DNA of 64,000 bases. Source: Streptomyces flavofungini (GTDB lineage: Bacteria > Actinomycetota > Actinomycetes > Streptomycetales > Streptomycetaceae). The stretch covers positions 372,001 through 436,000 of the forward strand of contig NZ_BMVR01000004.1 in NCBI RefSeq assembly GCF_014650815.1, in the 5' to 3' direction. The notes under the pieces were generated by a model. It searched no databases. It saw only the letters and a program-made list of their open reading frames with translations, and had not been told where the DNA came from. Made by a program: the position numbers and the translations under genes. This document shows, one piece after another, positions 53,261 to 61,481 of the stretch. Position 1 is the stretch's first letter. Every line of letters begins with the position of its first letter.

Positions 53261-53977
53261 TCAGGACGCCAGACCGGCCAGGGGCTCGGTGTCGTCTATG
53301 AGGGCGCGAGCCACGTCGGACAGGCGGCGGTTGTGGGCGCGGGCGTAGCGGCGCAGGGCGGTGAATGCCTGTTCCATGTCGATGCCCTGGCGTTCGGCGA
53401 GTTTGCCCTTGGCCTGCTCGATCAGGACGCGGCTGTTCAGCGCGGTCTGCAACTGCTCGTTGAGAACCGTGGAGCGTTGTGTGGAGCGTTGTTGGAGGAG
53501 GCTGATGGTGGCGACGTCGGCCAGGGCCTGCGCGATGGGTGTGCCGACCGGGTCGAAGGGGCCAGGAGTGGTTCGGAAGAGGTTGAGGGCGCCGACGACG
53601 TCGTCCCGCAGCTGCATCGGCAGGGCCTGGACCGCGCCGAACCCGTGGAGCTGGGCCTGCGCGGCGAAGCGGGGCCAGCGGGCGGTCTCCGTGAGCAGGT
53701 CGGGGACGGTCACCGGAAGACCCGTGCGGTAGCAGTCCAGGCAGGGGCCCTCGTCGTTCTGGAGCTGGAAGAGTTCCAGCAGGCGTACTTGTTCGTCGGA
53801 GGCGGCCATCACGCGAAGTTCGCCGTCCCGGTCCGCGAGCAGTACTCCGGCGGCACTCGCCCCGAGTATCCCCACGCAGCGGTCGGTCAGCAGGCGCAGG
53901 AAGTCGATCAGGTCGAAGTCGGCGACCAGATTGTCCGCCAGCTCGACGAAGGTCTTGGCCAGGAGCCGCTCATTCAT
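53261..53977 (-). CDS. GAF and ANTAR domain protein 1
   Basis: This 238-residue protein has a GAF sensor domain at about 20-165 (VADFDLIDFLRLLTDRCVGI, NDEGPCLDCYRTG, and GALNLFRTTPGPFD) and a C-terminal ANTAR domain (SRVLIEQAKGKLAERQGIDM and FTALRRYARAHNRRLSDVAR). GAF-ANTAR proteins sense a small ligand or redox state and act on RNA. The cysteines in EGPCLDCYRTG may be redox-active. ATG at 53977 follows AAAGGG. Confidence 0.9.
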   Translation of the reverse strand: MNERLLAKTFVELADNLVADFDLIDFLRLLTDRCVGILGASAAGVLLADRDGELRVMAASDEQVRLLELFQLQNDEGPCLDCYRTGLPVTVPDLLTETARWPRFAAQAQLHGFGAVQALPMQLRDDVVGALNLFRTTPGPFDPVGTPIAQALADVATISLLQQRSTQRSTVLNEQLQTALNSRVLIEQAKGKLAERQGIDMEQAFTALRRYARAHNRRLSDVARALIDDTEPLAGLAS

Positions 53978-54062
53978 CGTCAACACCCTTTAAAGAAACT
54001 AGTCCTGCCGGAATGGGACGGGAAGTGTGGCGCGTCGTGCGCTGCTCGGACCGACGAGGGCA

Positions 54063-54824
54063 TCAGGTGTCCTCGTCGGTCCGGGTCGGGTCCGTGTCCG
54101 GGGAGAAGCGGAGCCGACGGGCCACCACGTCGGCGGCCACGACGGTGAGCCGGTGCCCCTGGGCGTAGGCGTAGGCGCGCAGCCGGACGAAGGCTTCGTC
54201 GATACCGACACCGAGCTGGACGGTGAGCATGCCGGTGGCCTGGGAGATCTCCGCCCGGTACCCGCCCAGGTCCTCGATGTGCCTTTTGGTTGCGCCGTCG
54301 TCGGGTGGTTCGCCCGTCGCGTCGATCCGGGCGTCGAGTAGGACCAGCGTCGCGAACTCGGCGAAGGCCAGTGCGTCGGCCAGTTCCTCCGCGTTCAGCC
54401 GGACCGGGACCTGGGCGTAGAGATCCAGAACCCCGGGGCTGATCGCCCCTATCTGCAGGGGGAGCGCGAATACCGCGCGTGCTCCGGTCTCCAGGGCCGC
54501 GTCGGCGAACACGGGCCAGCAGTCCTGCAGTTCGCCGGTCCGCAGGTCGGGTGTCAAGATGGCCGATCCGTGCGTGAAGGCATCTACGCACGGTCCCTCG
54601 CCCAGCGTGAGCTGCAGCTCCTCCAGCTGCTCGCTGATGCCATCGGTACTGCACAGCGGATAGCTTGCCGTAGTCCGGGACATCGCCGACATCCCGGCCC
54701 CGCCGACCGGCAGCGAAGCCACCGCCGCGGTGCACACATCCACCACGCCGACCCGGCCACCACGCCGGGCCGCCTGCTCGGCGACCAGTACGCGGATCCG
54801 GGACGACCGGCCGTTGGGTGTCAC
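54063..54824 (-). CDS. GAF and ANTAR domain protein 2
   Basis: This 253-residue protein has a GAF domain (ASLPVGGAGMSAMSRTTASY, QLEELQLTLGEGPCVDAFTH and VFALPLQIGAISPGVLDLYA) followed by an ANTAR domain (AEISQATGMLTVQLGVGIDE and LRAYAYAQGHRLTVVAADVV). The GTG start at 54824 overlaps the stop codon of the upstream GNAT-like gene (GTGA), so the two are translationally coupled. Confidence 0.88.
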   Translation of the reverse strand: MTPNGRSSRIRVLVAEQAARRGGRVGVVDVCTAAVASLPVGGAGMSAMSRTTASYPLCSTDGISEQLEELQLTLGEGPCVDAFTHGSAILTPDLRTGELQDCWPVFADAALETGARAVFALPLQIGAISPGVLDLYAQVPVRLNAEELADALAFAEFATLVLLDARIDATGEPPDDGATKRHIEDLGGYRAEISQATGMLTVQLGVGIDEAFVRLRAYAYAQGHRLTVVAADVVARRLRFSPDTDPTRTDEDT

Positions 54825-55426
54825 CCGGGCCACCGGGTCCAGGCGTGATGGGCCAGTTCCTCCAGCCGCTCCACGGTTCGCTCGCCGAGGGGCAGCACCA
54901 GCACACGGAACGCCGTGGGGTCGGTCGGCCGCCAGATCTCTCCGATGTCCCGCCAGCCCCAGGACCGGAAGACGCCAAGGGCGGGGTGATCGGCCGGATC
55001 CACCAAGGTGGCACCGAGCAATGCCTGATGGTCGACGAGCAGTCGCTCCTGCAGACGGCCGGCCAGGTCCTGGTCCTGCGGATGGGGGCGGACCAGCATG
55101 TTGGTGATCGCGAAGACGCTGTTGGACTCGGTGAGTTGCTCGATACTGCGCGGTAGCGCACCGTCGAAGCCGTGCCACCAGGAGCCGTCGCTGCGTACCG
55201 GGAATCCGAAGGCGCATCCCACCAGGCCGTCGGTCTCCGCGATCACCATGGCGAACCCGGGCCGGCGGATGTCACCGGTGAGACGGCTCAGGAACTCCTC
55301 CCGGCTGCGACTGCGGTACTCCTCACTGGGCTCGGTCTCGCAGGAGGCCACGTAGAGATCCGCCAGATCCTCAAGCAAGTCCTCCACCAGCCAACGGTTC
55401 ACGCGACGCAGCCGCACCGCGGACAT
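54821..55426 (-). CDS. GNAT-like acetyltransferase fold protein 2
   Basis: This 201-residue protein is a paralogue of the 49631-50233 product: VRLRRVNRWLVEDLLEDLAD, SWWHGFDGALPRSIEQLTES, RPHPQDQDLAGRLQERLLVD and FRSWGWRDIGEIWRPTDP. It fits the GNAT fold with an altered cofactor loop, and its target is unknown. Its stop overlaps the start of the GAF-ANTAR gene, indicating coordinated production. ATG at 55426. Confidence 0.72.
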   Translation of the reverse strand: MSAVRLRRVNRWLVEDLLEDLADLYVASCETEPSEEYRSRSREEFLSRLTGDIRRPGFAMVIAETDGLVGCAFGFPVRSDGSWWHGFDGALPRSIEQLTESNSVFAITNMLVRPHPQDQDLAGRLQERLLVDHQALLGATLVDPADHPALGVFRSWGWRDIGEIWRPTDPTAFRVLVLPLGERTVERLEELAHHAWTRWPG

Positions 55427-55482
55427 GTCGGACGACTCGTTGCCAGCGGGCGCCCGTGACGGCTCCCGCCGGGGCCAGGCCA

Positions 55483-55932
55483 TCACAGCACACCGCCCGG
55501 AACAGCGGGGACGGCCGGAGCGAGCCGGTGCAACGTCTCGAAGCCGGCCATGGGAAGCGGGACCGGGACGGTGGTGGGGAGGACGGCAGGGATGCAAGCC
55601 GGCCCGGGGACGGCCGGAAGCCCCTTGAGTAGGATGCCGCAACCGGTGAGCTCGATCATCCAGGCCAGCGCAGGTGGCGGGTAATGCAGGCGCAGTGTCC
55701 CTCCGGCAGCGGCGGTGCGCAGGAACGCCTGGGTGAAGGCGTTGAGGCCGCTGCAGTCGCAGAAGGTGACGCGGGTGAGGTCGACGTCGATGGTGCGCAC
55801 GCCATCGTGCAGGCAGCGTCCGAGGGCTGTGCGTATGAGCGGCACGGTCTCCAGGTCGATCTCGCCGGCCAGGGTGATCAGAGCCCGGGTCCTTCGGTCG
55901 TGCCGGTAGACGTTCAACTGCGGTAGGGACAT
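55483..55932 (-). CDS. STAS-domain anti-sigma factor antagonist-like protein
   Basis: This 149-residue protein has a STAS domain at about 10-110: TRALITLAGEIDLETVPLIR, VDLTRVTFCDCSGLNAFTQA and LRLHYPPPALAWMIELTGCG. The phosphorylation-site serine is at CDCSGLNAF, where typical members have D-S-S-G. The Pro/Val-rich tail of about 35 residues is extra. A role in a partner-switching (sigma-B-type) pathway is likely, but no anti-sigma kinase or sigma factor gene is in the window. Confidence 0.82.
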   Translation of the reverse strand: MSLPQLNVYRHDRRTRALITLAGEIDLETVPLIRTALGRCLHDGVRTIDVDLTRVTFCDCSGLNAFTQAFLRTAAAGGTLRLHYPPPALAWMIELTGCGILLKGLPAVPGPACIPAVLPTTVPVPLPMAGFETLHRLAPAVPAVPGGVL

Positions 55933-56386
55933 GACGCCTCGTTCCAGAGACCTGCCGGGCAGAGCCATGCGTTGTGGCCGGACTCCCGGCTCCTCTGGGG
56001 GTGCTCCCGGCAAGGGCATACATGCGGTGGAGGCAGGCGAACGGACGGTCCGGCAATCTGTCCACCGGGACAAGGAGGCCGTTCCGTTCCCTCCAGGGGA
56101 TGCACCGGGTGATCGGACGAAGAGAGCCCGTTCCCCGCGGTCATCTGTGCTGAGTAGCAACAGGTCCGCCGGGGTCCGGGACGTCCGTACCTCAGGGTAG
56201 CCCTCATTCCGCCCCTGCAGGCGGCCGGAAGCCGCCCGGTCTCAAGGGCTGGACGTCGGCCAGGTTCGTCGGTACCTGGATTGCATATCCGGTGTGCCAC
56301 AAGGTACTTGGAGACTGCTACGACATGCGGCGGCCGATGGTCGTCTGCGTAGGGAAGTCCGTGAACCCCCAGGGAGGTGGCTTCGC
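55933..56386. other. Divergent gap between the STAS and Asp23 genes
   Basis: This 454-bp stretch must carry the promoters of both genes. No reading frame with normal bias is found. Its moderately lower GC and lack of repeats are noted; no operator was recognised. Confidence 0.45.
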
Positions 56387-56872
56387 GTGACGGAGCCGAT
56401 CAGCCAGACCCAGCCCAAGCCCCAACCCGGCGAGCCCCACACTGCCGTCGGTGCGAGGCTGCAGACCGAAGCGAGGGAGCAGGCGGCGACCCGCGGAAAG
56501 ACGACCATCGCGGACGGAGTGGTGGAGAAGATCGCCGGGATCGCCGCACGTGAGGTGTCCGGAATCCACGCACTGGGAGGCGGGTTCAGCCGCGCCATGG
56601 GCGCGATGCGCGACCGTGTCCCCGGCGCAGGCGCCAGCGCGGGACGCGGTGTCAAGGTCGAGGTCGGCGAGAAGCAGACCGCCGTCGACCTGGAAGTGGT
56701 TGTGGAGTACGGCGTGAGGATCACCGAGGTCGCCGCGGACGTGCGCGAGAACGTGATCGTGGCGTTGGAGCGGATGACAGGTCTCGAAGTCGTCGAAGTG
56801 AACATCGCTGTCAACGACGTGCACCTGCCCGAGGAGGACACACCAGAGACCAGCGAGGGCCGGGTGCAGTAG
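56387..56872 (+). CDS. Asp23/Gls24-family envelope stress protein
   Basis: This 161-residue protein matches Asp23: GKTTIADGVVEKIAGIAARE, then VSGIHALGGGFSRAMGAM, VEVGEKQTAVDLEVVVEYGV and ENVIVALERMTGLEVVEVNI. The family is linked to cell-envelope and general stress and acts in the cytoplasm near the membrane. GTG at 56387 follows AGGGAGG. The usual partner genes (small membrane anchors) are not directly adjacent, except the small membrane protein at 57000. Confidence 0.9.
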   Translation: MTEPISQTQPKPQPGEPHTAVGARLQTEAREQAATRGKTTIADGVVEKIAGIAAREVSGIHALGGGFSRAMGAMRDRVPGAGASAGRGVKVEVGEKQTAVDLEVVVEYGVRITEVAADVRENVIVALERMTGLEVVEVNIAVNDVHLPEEDTPETSEGRVQ

Positions 56873-56999
56873 CGCCACGCTCAAGCAGGCGCGTGCGGCG
56901 GTTCGGATTCAGCGGGCGCTTCGCGCGCGGCATGGCGACAACGGTGTCCGGGTCCTCGGCCACAGGTCTGACAGACCGGTCGGAGCCCGAAGACCTGGC

Positions 57000-57182
57000 T
57001 CAGCGTCGGAGTCCGCGACGTTGAGGGGACCATCCGGCCCCCACGCCGCCAGAGTGCACGGCGAGGAGGGCAAGCCCGACGAGCATGAGACTCGTCGGGC
57101 TGAAGACCGCCTCGGTCGACGTCTCGGTTGCGTGGATGACGAAGGCGATGACGAAGAGCATGGCCGCCACGAATGCCAGCAT
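57000..57182 (-). CDS. Small two-helix membrane protein
   Basis: This 60-residue protein reads MLAFVAAMLFVIAFVIHATE, then VFSPTSLMLVGLALLAVHSG, two helices with a short loop containing STEAVFSP. Similar short proteins occur in Streptomyces. ATG at 57182 follows AGAAGACAG. Function unknown. Confidence 0.65.
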   Translation of the reverse strand: MLAFVAAMLFVIAFVIHATETSTEAVFSPTSLMLVGLALLAVHSGGVGAGWSPQRRGLRR

Positions 57183-57692
57183 CTGTCTTCTCCTGCCGAT
57201 GAACGGCGAGCCACAGGCGACTCCGGTGGCTACGCCGACAGACGAGTTCCCCACTCAATCCTGATCACGCGTGCGCAGCGCCAACTTACGGATGGCGCGG
57301 GAAGATTACGCGCGGCTCCGGTTTCCCGTGCCGGGACTTCGCCACCAAGAACATCAGGGGTGTCGGAGAAGCGGGCCCGCTGCTGCTGTTCGGCGGGGCC
57401 CTTCAGCCAATCCCGATCACCGCCTCTCGGGCGGCGCGTGACCAGATGGCTTGCTGGCGGGCGGTGAACCCCATGCGGTTCCAGTGGAAGGGGATGTGCC
57501 GTGCGAGATCCCCGCGCTTTCCGAGGCTGAATTTGCTGCTCTCCGGCGCCTCACCGCCGAATTCCTCAGATTGGGACGGGTCCGCTTCGATGCTGTGTGA
57601 GTCCGAAAGCGCGGCACGCGAACAGGGGACGTTGACACAGTCGTGACAGACGAGGAACCCCGTCGGCTTGCTCCGGTGGGGGCTTCTGCGTG
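57183..57692. other. 510-bp gap with a doubtful leftward frame
   Basis: A minus-strand frame from about 57693 to 57403 contains CHDCVNVPCSRA and ends RAAREAVIGIG, with some bias but no start or family support. It could be a remnant. Nothing else is recognised. Confidence 0.35.
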
Positions 57693-57971
57693 CTACGGGA
57701 GGGGGCGTGAGGCGTGGGCATTGCTGTACTCCGGCTCGCCACTGTCGAGGACGCGGAGCAAGGACGCGGTGACGACGCGTGTGCTGCGGCCGATGCGCAG
57801 CACACGGCATGGGAACTCCCCGCGGCGAACCAGGTCGTAGCCCTTCGCCCTTGAGAACCCGAAGGCTCGGGAGGCGTCCTCGACGCTGCCGGTCCCGCCC
57901 CAGGTGGCGCGGATGTGCGAGGGACTGTACTGGGCATCCGTGTCCGATATCCCGTTGTTCTGGCTGTGCAT
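57693..57971 (-). CDS. Excisionase-like helix-turn-helix protein
   Basis: This 92-residue protein has SVEDASRAFGFSRAKGYDLV, then RRGEFPCRVLRIGRSTRVVT, the MerR/Xis-type winged helix used by excisionases and by directionality factors of Streptomyces elements. The ATG at 57971 is favoured by an upstream AAGAG. An earlier ATG at 58058 would add 29 residues (MITVPEGNVSESWDIS...) but lacks a Shine-Dalgarno. It is consistent with element origin of this end of the island. Confidence 0.72.
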   Translation of the reverse strand: MHSQNNGISDTDAQYSPSHIRATWGGTGSVEDASRAFGFSRAKGYDLVRRGEFPCRVLRIGRSTRVVTASLLRVLDSGEPEYSNAHASRPLP

Positions 57972-58070
57972 GTGCGGCTCTTCGGTTCCCTTCAAGACTG
58001 CTTCGGTCGCGGAAATATCCCAGGACTCGCTGACGTTCCCCTCTGGCACCGTGATCATGGAGGGGGAGTG

Positions 58071-59081
58071 GTGGGTCTGAAGCTGTTCAACACGGCGGGC
58101 GACGTGAGTGAGGTCGTGCCGCGTCTGGCTGCAGTGGAGGCGGATGTGCAGGACCTCGTCGAGGCGCACATGGAGACGATGCTGGGCGTCACGTTCCTCG
58201 CGAGCGAGTACGTCATCGACTGCGCCGACGGCGGGCGGATCGACTCGCTGGGCCTCGACGAGAACGGCGCACCCGTGATCGTCGAGTACAAGCGCGGCAC
58301 CGACGCAGGCGTGATCAACCAGGGCCTCTACTACATGGCCTGGCTGACGAACCACAAGGACGCCTTCCGGAACCTGGTCCGCGACCGGCTCGGGGTCACG
58401 GCCGCGTCCCAGATCCTGTGGAGCGCACCACGGCTGATCTGCGTGGCCGGCGACTTCACCCCCTACGACGCGCACGCCGTTCGCGAGCACCGGCGCTCGA
58501 TTGACCTGGTCCGCTACCGGTACTTCGGCAGCGATCACTTCGGCCTTGAGACCGTGGCCTCCGTCATGGGGCACTCGGCTCAGGCCAAGCGGGTACGCCG
58601 CCGCGCGGCCGGGGTGCCGCCGGTCCGGAAGCAGGGCGGTGCGATGGCCGAGCTGGCCGAGGCAGTCGACGAGGTCCTGGTCGGACTCGGGGACGGCGTC
58701 ACCCGGGTGCAGCGCAAGCAGTACCGCGCCTACCGACGGCTGCGGAACTTCGCCAGCCTCTGCCCGCCGCAGCAGACCAAGCTCCTCGTCTATCTCAAGG
58801 CAGACCCGAAGGAGGTCGACCTCGTCCCCGGCTTCACCCGAGACGTGACGGGGCTCGGCCACCACGGCACGGGAGACCTGGAGCTGCAGCTGCGTACGGA
58901 GCGGGACCTGGAGCGTGCCCAGGACCTGTTCCGCCTCAGCTACACGGCGGCATGGAGATCTCTCGCTGGAGCACTGGCGGAGTGTGGAGTTGTGGGCTGG
59001 CGTCGTGATGCTGCCTTTCGACGTGACGGGCAGGGATGGTGGTGGACCACTAATGGTCCGGAGGATCCCCGGTTTTGCTAA
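58071..59081 (+). CDS. PD-(D/E)XK nuclease-like plus DUF5655 protein
   Basis: This 336-residue protein has an N-terminal nuclease-like part: LVEAHMETMLGVTFLASEYV and GGRIDSLGLDENGAPVIVEY followed by KRG, giving the D..ExK pattern of PD-(D/E)XK enzymes. A DUF5655 C-terminus follows at about 235-315 (LLVYLKADPKEVDLVPGFTR and TGLGHHGTGDLELQLRTERD). It may be a DNA-binding or cutting enzyme carried by the island. The final 20 residues, rich in tryptophan, run into the terminator hairpins at 59043-59088, so the true end may have shifted. GTG at 58071 follows GGAGGGGG. Confidence 0.78.
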   Translation: MGLKLFNTAGDVSEVVPRLAAVEADVQDLVEAHMETMLGVTFLASEYVIDCADGGRIDSLGLDENGAPVIVEYKRGTDAGVINQGLYYMAWLTNHKDAFRNLVRDRLGVTAASQILWSAPRLICVAGDFTPYDAHAVREHRRSIDLVRYRYFGSDHFGLETVASVMGHSAQAKRVRRRAAGVPPVRKQGGAMAELAEAVDEVLVGLGDGVTRVQRKQYRAYRRLRNFASLCPPQQTKLLVYLKADPKEVDLVPGFTRDVTGLGHHGTGDLELQLRTERDLERAQDLFRLSYTAAWRSLAGALAECGVVGWRRDAAFRRDGQGWWWTTNGPEDPRFC

Positions 59082-59088
59082 CCGGGGA
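59043..59088. terminator. Two hairpins between converging genes
   Basis: GGACCA-CTAA-TGGTCC at 59043-59058 and ATCCCCGGTT-TTGCT-AACCGGGGAT at 59064-59088 are perfect stems of 6 and 10 bp. The second is the stronger. They end the converging transcripts of the DUF5655 and DUF317 genes. Confidence 0.75.
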
Positions 59089-59146
59089 TCGTCTGCTAGG
59101 TATCGCCCTGCAACCCAGGCGGGCGCTTCGCGCGGCGCGCCGGGGC

Positions 59147-60547
59147 TCACCGGCTTCGCCCGGGAAGCTGCGCGGCCAGGGGAGACGCTGCTGCTGGCGC
59201 TGGCGCTGGCGCCGGCGTGGTGTGGAGCGCCGGACCGTCAGGCGTTGCAGGACGTACGAGGCGGGTGCCTTGGCCCTCGGCCATTTCGAAGGTTATGTAC
59301 TGCACCAGGGCTGCCGGGGCGTTCGCGGACAGTTGCAGCGCCCAGGCTGGCTGGTGGACGGCGTGCCCGCCCCAGATGGTCCATGCGGGAAGAGGGCTGT
59401 CGGCTCTTTGGGCGGCGAAGGCGTCGAACTGCACGCCGCCTTCCTGGGGGCCGGGGGCCTGCCAGGTGATGTAGCGCCCGTCGATGGTGTGCTTCCACTC
59501 CGCGTCGGTGAGCGGGCTGGTCGCCTCGGTGATGGCGGTCTCGGTGGCGCTGGTGGAGAGGTTGCGGCCCCATGCGTTCTCGGTGGCCACTGCGTCGAGC
59601 AGAGCGCTCACGATCGCGGTCGGTGTGGAGGCGGTGGCCGTGCCGTGCCAAAGGCGGTCACTGACGGGGGTTTCGTAGGCCGCGAAGGTCCACTTGGTCT
59701 CGCGCCATACGGCATCGTGGTCGAAGATCGCTCGCAGGGTCAGGGACTCGTGATTCGCGACGGTCGTGGAGTCCTCCCAGGTGCGGTACTTCTCCCACTC
59801 GCCCTGTTCCTCGAGGAACGTGTCCAGCAGCCCTTCATGGTCGCCGGGGTCGGCCGCGTACACCGGCACCAACTCCGTCTTCGACGCTGGCGGTTTCCCC
59901 GGTGCGTCCGCGGCGATGGCTGCCTCTGATGTCGAGTTGCCGGCGAGAGCCTGGGCGGCCTGCTGTTCCGTGTCGGTGGGCGGTGGCGGGCCGGGGCGGA
60001 CGGCGTCGCCGTACAGGCGCTCGAAGTCGGTGATGGCCTCGCCTGGGGTGTCGTAGGAGCCGCTGACGACCCGCAGGTGGTTCTCGCCGTGGAGGTGGAC
60101 GCTCTCGGCGTGCTGGTAGGTCCCGACGGCGACGGTGGTGTGGCCGTCGTGGGCGTGCAGGTGGATGGTGAGGCGGCCGGACTGGATGTCGTCGTGGATC
60201 TTCTGGGCGTCCGCGGATACGAGCCGGATGCCGTCGCGGTCGAGCCAGGTCATCGGGTGGTCGGCCCACGTCCACTCGGTGTCGATCTCCTCCTGCAGTT
60301 GGTCGCTGATGTCCACGGTGATGCCGGTGTCGCGCAGGAGGTTGGCGGTGATGTTGGCGTAGTAGGGCTCCTCGTGGTCGATACGGACGAGGAGCATCGT
60401 GTCGTCGCTGGCCGGTCTAAAGCCTTCCGAGGCGAGGGTGGCGCGGGCGGTGTGCAGCGTGGGGCCGGTGAGGGTGGCGACGACGGCGCTGGGGTGCTGG
60501 GGGTGCAGGGCGAGGCGCACGTGTGCGTCGGGCGTGGTGTCGGGCAT
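59147..60547 (-). CDS. DUF317-domain protein of the integrative-element type
   Basis: This 466-residue protein has an unrecognised N-terminal half (VRLALHPQHPSAVVATLTGP and TWADHPMTWLDRDGIRLVSA). The C-terminal half carries two DUF317-like segments, the last being PAWTIWGGHAVHQPAWALQL then SANAPAALVQYITFEMAEGQ. DUF317 is a feature of Streptomyces mobile elements and phage-like islands; its action is not known. The tail is Pro/Ala-rich. It ends at the hairpins at 59064-59088. Confidence 0.78.
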   Translation of the reverse strand: MPDTTPDAHVRLALHPQHPSAVVATLTGPTLHTARATLASEGFRPASDDTMLLVRIDHEEPYYANITANLLRDTGITVDISDQLQEEIDTEWTWADHPMTWLDRDGIRLVSADAQKIHDDIQSGRLTIHLHAHDGHTTVAVGTYQHAESVHLHGENHLRVVSGSYDTPGEAITDFERLYGDAVRPGPPPPTDTEQQAAQALAGNSTSEAAIAADAPGKPPASKTELVPVYAADPGDHEGLLDTFLEEQGEWEKYRTWEDSTTVANHESLTLRAIFDHDAVWRETKWTFAAYETPVSDRLWHGTATASTPTAIVSALLDAVATENAWGRNLSTSATETAITEATSPLTDAEWKHTIDGRYITWQAPGPQEGGVQFDAFAAQRADSPLPAWTIWGGHAVHQPAWALQLSANAPAALVQYITFEMAEGQGTRLVRPATPDGPALHTTPAPAPAPAAASPLAAQLPGRSR

Positions 60548-60602
60548 AGGGGCTCGTTTCGCCGGTCCGGGCCGAGGGGGAGGTCGGCCCGGACCGGGGG
60601 GT

Positions 60603-61481
60603 TTAGCGGGTGGCTCGGACGGGGGGTGGGGTGATCCGCGGTGGCGGCCCGGCCCGTGGGGCAGTCGGGGTTCGGGCCGGGCGGGCGGTACGCGGTACTG
60701 CTGGGCTGGTGGCCTGTTGCCAGCGGGAGCGCACGGCGGTGAGGTCGGCCAGGGCCCGGCGGCTGCCGGTGATCAGCTGGTGGGGGCTGTTGGCCGGGTC
60801 GTCGGTGAAGGCGGTGATGCTGACGGCGACGGTCTGCGCGCGGGTGAGCAGAGCGCGCTGCAGGACCTTCTCGCCCCAGTGTTCTGGGGAGCCGACCGGC
60901 GTGGAGAGCAGGGTCAGCAGGTCGGCGGGAGCGATGTCGTGTGCGAGCAGGCCGCGGTGCTGGGCTTCCCAGAGCACGGTGATCGGGTCGACGGCATCGC
61001 CGCGGTGCGTGAGCGCGGTGAGGCACTGCCACAGCGCCGCGTGCAGGGGGAACGCGAAGTCTTCGGACACGAGCCAGCGCCTCTGACGGGTCTCGGCGGG
61101 GTACGCGGTCGCGGTGGCGATCAGGAGGCGTTCCTCGTCGAGGGCTTCCTCGCTCGTGTCCCTGGCGGGTGCCGGCGGCAGCGCGGTGCGAGGCAGGGAG
61201 CCGGGGTGCGCGGCGAAGCGGCCGGAGAGGTCGTCCAGGAACCGGGCGAGGGCGTCGGCCTGCTGGACGGTGGCCTTCGCGCGGTGGGGCAGGGTGGTGT
61301 CCACGGCGGTCTGGGCCAGGCGCTCGGCGTGGATGCGCAGGCTGCGGCGGGCGTGGTCGGCGCGGATCATCCGGGCGTACGTGGCCGCGTGTTTGGGCCA
61401 GGGGCAGACCTGGATGAGGGTGTGCAGGTGACAGATGAGAGGGTCGGGCGGGTGAGTGAGACACCGATGAACACCTTGCAA
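60603..61481 (-). CDS. DnaB-N-like replication-type protein, N-terminally truncated at the island edge
   Basis: The 292-residue frame contains a DnaB N-terminal-type helical domain (LHAALWQCLTALTHRGDAVD and PITVLWEAQHRGLLAHDI) and a conserved segment HTLIQVCPWPKHAATYARMI. As remembered, relatives in Streptomyces elements begin with another DnaB-N domain of about 100 residues, absent here: the frame opens abruptly at the pcaL junction, and its ATG at 61481 lies inside the first codons of pcaL on the other strand. The gene was probably cut by the insertion or by loss of the circular form. Function as a replication helper is inference. Confidence 0.65.
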   Translation of the reverse strand: MQGVHRCLTHPPDPLICHLHTLIQVCPWPKHAATYARMIRADHARRSLRIHAERLAQTAVDTTLPHRAKATVQQADALARFLDDLSGRFAAHPGSLPRTALPPAPARDTSEEALDEERLLIATATAYPAETRQRRWLVSEDFAFPLHAALWQCLTALTHRGDAVDPITVLWEAQHRGLLAHDIAPADLLTLLSTPVGSPEHWGEKVLQRALLTRAQTVAVSITAFTDDPANSPHQLITGSRRALADLTAVRSRWQQATSPAVPRTARPARTPTAPRAGPPPRITPPPVRATR

